Positions 6,171 through 9,756 of a stretch of DNA of 9,756 nucleotides are shown here, one piece after another. The stretch is from Actinomycetota bacterium. GTDB lineage: Bacteria; Actinomycetota; Actinomycetes; S36-B12. The translations under genes were made by a program, and so were the position numbers. The stretch is taken from NCBI GenBank assembly GCA_003506065.1, contig DNXA01000077.1, positions 1-9,756 on the forward strand, written 5' to 3'. A model generated the notes under the pieces. It ran no database searches and had not been told where the DNA came from. It saw only the letters and a program-made list of their open reading frames with translations. Each line of letters opens with the position of its first letter. Within the stretch, counting starts at the first letter, position 1.

Positions 6171-7205
6171 CTAGGCCAGGCTGCGACGACGGCCGGCTGG
6201 GGTCATTGCCGGCAGAGCCCAGCCTGAGTCCATGCCGTCAAGGATTGTGCCTGGAGCCACGATCTCGTCAATACGATCGAGCACCTCCTGGCTCAGCTGA
6301 AGCTCATCTGCACCGAGTTGGGTCACGAGCTGCTCCATCGTGCGCGGACCGATGATGGCCGAGGTCACTCCTGGGTGCTCGAGCACAAAGGCAATGGCCA
6401 ACTGCGGCAAGGTGAGGCCGGCTTCAGCAGCGAGCTTGCCGAGGGCGTCGGCTGCAACAAGCTTTGCTCGGTTCTCTGGCAGCGAAGGATCAAGAGCACC
6501 TGTTGATTTGCGAATGCCTGGGCTGGTGGAGTCGGCGGAGCCCTCCAGCTTGTAGCGACCACTGAGCCAGCCACTGGCAAGCGGGCTCCAGGTCAGCGTG
6601 CCCATGCCGTACTTCTGCGCCGTTGGCAGGACGTCCTTCTCGATGCCGCGCACGAAGATGGAGTACGGCGGCTGCTCGGCCACCACCCGGTTGAGGTTCT
6701 TGCGATCGGCCAGCCACTGGCCCTCGACGATCTCGGTCGCCGGATACGTGGACGTGCCGATGTAGCGGATCTTGCCTTGGTGCACGAGATCATCGAGGGC
6801 GCGCAGGGTCTCCTCGAAATCAGTGCCCGGCTCTGGACGGTGCACCTGGTAGAGATCGATCCAGTCAGTCTGCAGGCGCTTGAGTGATGCCTCGACCTCC
6901 TTGATGATCCACCGACGGGAATTGCCGCGCTGCAGGAGATCGGTGCGGTGCATGGGGTTGTGGAACTTCGTGGCCAGCACGACGTCATCGCGCTTGCCGA
7001 CGAGCGCCTTGCCGATGATCGTCTCTGATTCGCCGAAGGAGTACATGTCAGCGGTGTCGATGAAGTTGATGCCGCTGTCCAGGGCCTTGTGGATGATCGA
7101 CACGCAAGTGTCGTGATCAGGCTCACCCCAACGGCCGAACATCATTGCGCCCAGGCAGAGCTGCGAGACGTGAACGCCAGTGGCGCCAAGTGCACGTGTG
7201 GTCAT
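6171..7205 (-). CDS. Aldo/keto reductase (aryl-alcohol dehydrogenase-like branch)
   Basis: A second AKR, 344 aa, from a different branch than its neighbour. Tetrad residues are Asp50 and Tyr55 (FIDTADMYSFGESE), Lys80 (LATKFHNPM) and His122 (LYQVHRPEP). The cofactor-binding segment is SAIIGPRTMEQL (282-293), the IIGPRT form common in the larger AKRs that include YhdN/aryl-alcohol dehydrogenase-like proteins. The C-terminus adds a basic tail, AGRRRSLA. The start ATG 7205 has GAGAGG nine bases upstream, a slightly long spacing. The gene lies 81 bases downstream of the frameshifted MDR gene, with no promoter seen in the gap, so it probably belongs to the transcript starting at 8211. Two different AKRs side by side suggest successive or alternative reductions of related carbonyl substrates; that is inference. 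Confidence 0.93.
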   Translation of the reverse strand: MTTRALGATGVHVSQLCLGAMMFGRWGEPDHDTCVSIIHKALDSGINFIDTADMYSFGESETIIGKALVGKRDDVVLATKFHNPMHRTDLLQRGNSRRWIIKEVEASLKRLQTDWIDLYQVHRPEPGTDFEETLRALDDLVHQGKIRYIGTSTYPATEIVEGQWLADRKNLNRVVAEQPPYSIFVRGIEKDVLPTAQKYGMGTLTWSPLASGWLSGRYKLEGSADSTSPGIRKSTGALDPSLPENRAKLVAADALGKLAAEAGLTLPQLAIAFVLEHPGVTSAIIGPRTMEQLVTQLGADELQLSQEVLDRIDEIVAPGTILDGMDSGWALPAMTPAGRRRSLA

Positions 7206-7286
7206 GTGGTGGTACCTCTCATTGTTGGTGAACCGTGCGAAGGATTGAAGGCTGTGGACTGCAGAGCGCGACGGTGCTGAAGCTCG

Positions 7287-8211
7287 CTAGATCGTGACGA
7301 CCAGTTTCACTCCTGGGCCATTGACCTGTCGTTGCCATTGGGCGTCAATGTCGTCGAAGGCGACCACCTCATGCTCGATGAGGAACTCGCCTGCTGCTGT
7401 CAGCCTGGCCATCGTCTGGAAGGCCTTGGCTTTGACCTGCACTGGGTGCGGTCATGTTGGAGTAGCCGTGAAAGGACTTGCCGATGAGTAAGCGCGAGGG
7501 AAGTGGCGAAAGGCCGCCAGCCATGCCTCCGACAGTGACAGTGCGAGCACCATCCTTGGCACTGCGCAACGCTGCAGCAAACGGCTCTCCATAGATCGCA
7601 TCGAAGATGACATCGGCGCCACCATTGACGGCGTCCTTGATCGCACTTGCATCGTTTTGACCGTCAAGGACGACATACGCATCGGCTCCGCGGGTCAGGA
7701 GCCTCTTGAGCAGCGCTTCATTTCGTCCAACGGCAACCACGCGTCCGGCTCCGAGGTAACTGGCGGCTTTGACTGCGGCCTGACCAACGGCACCAGTGGC
7801 GCCGAGCACGATCACGGTCTCGCCCTTCTTGACTGCAACGACTGTTTCCATCGGCACCCAACCGGCAAGCCCTGCGATGCCTAGTGGAACTGCAGAAGTC
7901 GGATCCAAATCGTCAGGCAAGGCGATGAGGTCGGATTCCTTGACGATGGTCCACTCGGCCAGCGTCCCGTTCGGCAGGACTGCGCGCTCGACGTAGAAAA
8001 CGCGATCCCTCAACGAGACCACCCCTTCAAGGCCGAGCACTCGTGGGTGCGGACCACGGTCATTGGCAGCAACCGCTAGCAAGGTGTCAACGGGATTGAG
8101 TCCAGCGGCAACGACGGTGACAAGAATCTGGCCCGCTTCTTGGGGAGTTGGAGTGGGCAGGTCCACGACGCTGGGAGTGGCGCCACGCTCACTCAGGAGG
8201 AAAGCTCTCAT
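7287..8211 (-). pseudogene. Zinc-independent MDR/quinone-oxidoreductase-like gene with a one-base frameshift
   Basis: This encodes a medium-chain dehydrogenase/reductase of the NADPH:quinone oxidoreductase type: a GroES-like N-terminal part (about 1-120), then a Rossmann fold with VLGATGAVGQ (135-144). No catalytic-zinc ligands are visible. The frame beginning at ATG 8211 (AAGGA five bases upstream) is normal up to Pro256 in YSNMTAP. It then shifts into proline/glutamine/serine-rich nonsense and stops at 7369 after 280 aa. Moving one base at 7443-7446 (a GGG run plus T on the + strand) restores 51 residues of typical family C-terminus (VQVKAKAFQTMARL ... GVKLVVTI) ending at TAG 7287-7289. The restored protein is 307 aa, a normal length. 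Either one base is extra in the genome or the read is wrong at a homopolymer; all else is intact, so the loss would be recent. It is divergent from tetR and first in the presumed operon. Confidence 0.88.
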
Positions 8212-8216
8212 CGAAG

Positions 8217-8221
8217 TCCTT
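8217..8221 (-). promoter_or_regulatory. Ribosome binding site of the MDR gene
   Basis: AAGGA on the - strand, five bases before ATG 8211; it supports that start. Confidence 0.65.
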
Positions 8222-8237
8222 CAGCTATGGTGACTCG

Positions 8238-8266
8238 AAAGTAGTCGGTGTCAACATCACAGTCAA
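8238..8266 (-). promoter_or_regulatory. Putative promoter of the MDR gene/reductase operon
   Basis: On the - strand TTGACT (8261-8266) and TACTTT (8238-8243) are separated by 17 bases. Transcription would start near 8231, about 20 bases before ATG 8211. A second TTGACA lies inside the spacer (8249-8254), so GTTGAC occurs twice, 12 bases apart. These direct repeats lie between this promoter and the tetR gene and are a plausible target for the TetR protein. Confidence 0.5.
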
Positions 8267-8283
8267 CCTGCTCGACACGCCGG

Positions 8284-8289
8284 TACAGT
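8284..8289 (+). promoter_or_regulatory. -10 box of tetR (leaderless start)
   Basis: TACAGT ends 6 bases before GTG 8296, so the tetR transcript probably begins at its start codon. No good -35 hexamer is seen 17-18 bases upstream; that position overlaps the -35 of the opposing MDR promoter (8261-8266), so the two genes may compete or be controlled together. Confidence 0.4.
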
Positions 8290-8295
8290 GGGCGG

Positions 8296-8892
8296 GTGTC
8301 CAGCGCCCCTACGCCGTATCACCACGGCGATCTGCGCAGCGCGCTGCTGGATGCTGCTGAGCAATCCCTGCGCCAAGGTGGAGCTGCTGATATCTCCCTG
8401 CGTGGGCTGGCACGTGAGCTAGGCGTCAGCCACGCGGCCCCGCGACGGCATTTCGCCGACAAGCAGGAGCTCCTGGATGCGGTTGCCGAGCTGGGCTGGA
8501 GCCGGGTCGATGAGGAAATGCGGGCGGCCGACCTGACCGTCGATGGCCAGGATCTGCAGGCGCACCTGATTGCTCGCGGGATCAGGTATGTGCGGTTCGC
8601 GATCGACAATCCCGCGCTCATCGAATTGATGTTCGCCTACAAGACTTCAGGCCGCCGCCCGCCGCCGCCGCCCAATGCCGTGGGCCCAAGCTCGATCGAC
8701 CTGCTCGTGGTGGCTCGGCGCAGAGGCGAACTCGCGGTCTCCTCTGGCCAACTGGCCCGTGCGGTGTGGGCGCAGTTGCAGGGCATCGCCGCGCTGGCCA
8801 TCGGTGGCTTCATCCCCGATGTTGATCTGGATGCGGCCGTGGCCTCAGGCATCGAGCAGCTGATGGTCAACACCGCCACGACTCTGGCCTGA
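8296..8892 (+). CDS. TetR/AcrR-family transcriptional regulator (WHG-type C-terminus)
   Basis: A 198-aa TetR-type repressor by pattern. The N-terminal DNA-binding domain is YHHGDLRSALLDAAEQSL (8-25) followed by the helix-turn-helix ISLRGLARELGVSHAAPRRHF (split around residues 33-53). The YHHGDLR opening and the later ALIELMF segment (108-114) are typical of TetR proteins with a WHG-type ligand domain. Residues 119-127 hold an unusual R-R-P-P-P-P-P-N run inside the ligand-binding half, encoded by a GCC/CCG repeat. The start is set at GTG 8296 rather than GTG 8248 because a TACAGT box lies 6 bases before it and the 16 extra residues look non-native. It is divergent from the MDR gene by 84 bases, the usual layout for a local repressor released by a substrate or product of the adjacent enzymes. 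The ligand is unknown. Confidence 0.9.
   Translation: MSSAPTPYHHGDLRSALLDAAEQSLRQGGAADISLRGLARELGVSHAAPRRHFADKQELLDAVAELGWSRVDEEMRAADLTVDGQDLQAHLIARGIRYVRFAIDNPALIELMFAYKTSGRRPPPPPNAVGPSSIDLLVVARRRGELAVSSGQLARAVWAQLQGIAALAIGGFIPDVDLDAAVASGIEQLMVNTATTLA
8651..8673 (+). repeat. GCC/CCG-rich microsatellite-like tract in tetR
   Basis: A 23-base tract of G and C only, built of GCC/CCG units with one irregular C, encodes R-R followed by five prolines. It is in frame. Slippage by a multiple of three would change the proline count without breaking the gene. Confidence 0.6.
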
Positions 8893-8893
8893 T

Positions 8894-9361
8894 CTACTGG
8901 GCGAATAAGCCCTGCAGTTGGGTCAGGCTTTCCTGCATGTTTGCCTGATTTGAATGGCCAAAGCGCGCACGCATCTTGGGATTGGTGACAGCTGACCAGT
9001 CGTAGTTCAGTCCGACCTCACAAGAGCGGTCATCGATCGCTCGGATGTCGTATCCCCACCAATAGCCCGTGGGAGTGCGGCCGCCAGCCGATGGCATCCA
9101 GGAGATCTCTTCATTGGGCTTCACGATGAGCACGTGATTCTCGATCGTGTAATCACCCACACTGCCGTGCTGCATATTCATCCGGAAGATCTGACCCTCG
9201 GCAGTCAGCGGCTCGGGATCAAGCGCATCGCGCACCATGTCGGCACCATCGAACTCGCGGTGACGGGTGGGATCGGCCAGCACTGCGAACACTGCTTGTG
9301 CACTCGCGGGAACTACGCAGTGAACTCGGTAGTGATCAACTCTTTCGTCGGGCATCGTCAT
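8894..9361 (-). CDS. SRPBCC/START-fold protein (polyketide cyclase/dehydrase-like)
   Basis: The product looks like a SRPBCC-superfamily protein: a helix-grip fold with a deep hydrophobic pocket for lipids, polyketides or other small ligands. Pattern evidence is the opening V-D-H-Y-R-V-H-C-V-V-P-A-S-A-Q-A-V-F-A-V-L-A-D-P-T-R-H, matching the usual 'I..s...VF..laDp..h..W' start of the fold, then alternating beta strands, a YWWGYDI strand and a long C-terminal helix, NMQESLTQLQGLF. Two in-frame ATGs, 9361 (155 aa) and 9355 (153 aa), fit the domain. The frame stays open upstream to 9523 but that extra part does not look native. No Shine-Dalgarno is visible. A TATTCT box at 9395-9400 could be a -10. 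The stop is one base from the tetR stop on the other strand. The ligand is unknown. Confidence 0.85.
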   Translation of the reverse strand: MTMPDERVDHYRVHCVVPASAQAVFAVLADPTRHREFDGADMVRDALDPEPLTAEGQIFRMNMQHGSVGDYTIENHVLIVKPNEEISWMPSAGGRTPTGYWWGYDIRAIDDRSCEVGLNYDWSAVTNPKMRARFGHSNQANMQESLTQLQGLFAQ

Positions 9362-9411
9362 CCATTCAGACGGAGATTCTTGCGGGCAGCCGTCAGAATA
9401 GAGGAATTCTG

Positions 9412-9453
9412 TTGTGCACAATTGATTTTGCAGGTGCAAACTTGCCGCAAGTT
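9412..9453. promoter_or_regulatory. Three stacked inverted repeats upstream of the SRPBCC gene
   Basis: Three perfect dyads follow one another. TTGTGCACAA is at 9412-9421. TTTGCA-GG-TGCAAA is at 9427-9440. AACTTG-CCG-CAAGTT is at 9439-9453. All share TTG on the left and CAA on the right of a short centre (TTG-n4-CAA, TTG-n6-CAA, TTG-n3-CAA). They lie 11-59 bases upstream of the possible -10 box at 9395-9400 for the SRPBCC gene. They are operator-like, but no binding protein can be named. Confidence 0.45.
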
Positions 9454-9528
9454 CGAATCTGGGTCTGGCGTCTAGACTGTGATCGGCGAACTGAACCACA
9501 GATATCGGTATCGCTGTTTCCAAGTGCG

Positions 9529-9567
9529 AGCCCCCGCAGACGGCTTACAAGTTTGTGTGCGGGGGCT
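9529..9567. terminator. Strong GC hairpin terminator
   Basis: GCCCCCGCA (9530-9538) pairs perfectly with TGCGGGGGC (9558-9566), extended by an A-T pair (9529 with 9567), around a 19-base loop. It starts about 45 bases past the stop of the partial aldo/keto reductase on the - strand and most likely ends that transcript. No long U-tract follows in either direction. Confidence 0.7.
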
Positions 9568-9609
9568 TCACGCCCTTCGTATTCCTGATACGCAGCCAAT
9601 CGCTGGGGC

Positions 9610-9756
9610 CTACCAGGCGTAGGCCTCTGGTGCGGTGCCACCTGGGCCGGGGAACATCAAGTCGAGTTCCTTCATGGCATCGGCATCCAGTGTGATGTCC
9701 AAGGAACGCAGGGAACCGTCCAATTGCGCCAGAGTTCTGGGTCCGATGATCGGGGC
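9610..9756 (-). CDS. C-terminal end of a third aldo/keto reductase (partial)
   Basis: The last 48 codons of a gene running in from the right edge, ending at TAG 9610-9612. It reads A-PIIGPRTLAQLDGSL near the window edge, then a helix, DADAMKELDLMF, and the tail PGPGGTAPEAYAW. PIIGPRT-x-x-QL is the NADPH-binding segment seen near the C-terminus of larger aldo/keto reductases, and it closely matches IIGPRTMEQL in the complete AKR at 6171-7205. The two may be paralogues. The PGPGGxAPEAYAW ending is typical of a common actinobacterial AKR group. The catalytic residues are outside the window. Confidence 0.85.
   Translation of the reverse strand, partial: APIIGPRTLAQLDGSLRSLDITLDADAMKELDLMFPGPGGTAPEAYAW

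Noticed and set aside
8248..8295. Earlier GTG start for tetR
   Set aside because: It would place the start inside the promoter region; GTG 8296 has a -10 box at leaderless spacing and begins at the normal TetR N-terminus.
9362..9523. N-terminal extension of the SRPBCC protein to ATG 9523
   Set aside because: The extra 54 residues do not look like part of the fold, lack a signal peptide, and cover the stacked dyads and a possible -10 box, which fit non-coding DNA better.

Overview
The window looks like the chromosome of a GC-rich actinobacterium, possibly an uncultured or environmental lineage. The signs are a GC-rich third codon position, GTG starts, -10 boxes of the TANNNT type set 6-7 bases before start codons (leaderless transcripts), Fic-HTH, WHG-type TetR and CaiB/BaiF proteins of actinobacterial flavour, and no phage, IS, tRNA, rRNA or CRISPR signal. 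The exact taxon cannot be read from the sequence.

Left part (1-1430, + strand): the last codons of an unidentified gene, a roughly 340-base gap with possible gene debris, then an integral-membrane acyl-CoA/fatty-acid desaturase with all three histidine boxes. A 13-codon upstream ORF overlaps the desaturase start by ATGA. A long imperfect hairpin after the desaturase probably terminates both it and the convergent gene to its right.

Middle-left (1431-3750, - strand, transcribed right to left): a Fic-domain protein with a C-terminal winged helix, a 68-aa DUF2277 protein, a roughly 97-115-aa unknown protein and a 139-aa unknown protein. The fic promoter is wrapped in three copies of a 12-base element (TATTCCGGTTTA and its inverse), the best regulatory candidate in the window.

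Middle-right (3830-8211, - strand): a likely co-directional metabolic cluster made of a medium-chain dehydrogenase/reductase (MDR) gene carrying a one-base frameshift, two aldo/keto reductases, and a class III (CaiB/BaiF) CoA-transferase that also has its own promoter-like sequence. A TetR-family repressor (8296-8892, +) is divergent from the MDR gene across an 84-base region with interleaved promoter elements, and is the natural candidate regulator of the cluster.

Right end (8894-9756, - strand): an SRPBCC-fold protein that meets tetR tail to tail with one base between stops, an intergenic region with stacked inverted repeats and a strong hairpin terminator, and the C-terminal end of a third aldo/keto reductase.

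Taken together the right half reads as oxidoreductase plus CoA-thioester chemistry on an unknown carbonyl or acid substrate. The left-middle reads as a self-regulated Fic (probable AMP-transferase) locus. Nothing here is clearly a new defence or mobile system. The most second-look-worthy items are the fic operator array, the two unknown proteins downstream of fic, the MDR frameshift and the desaturase leader ORF.
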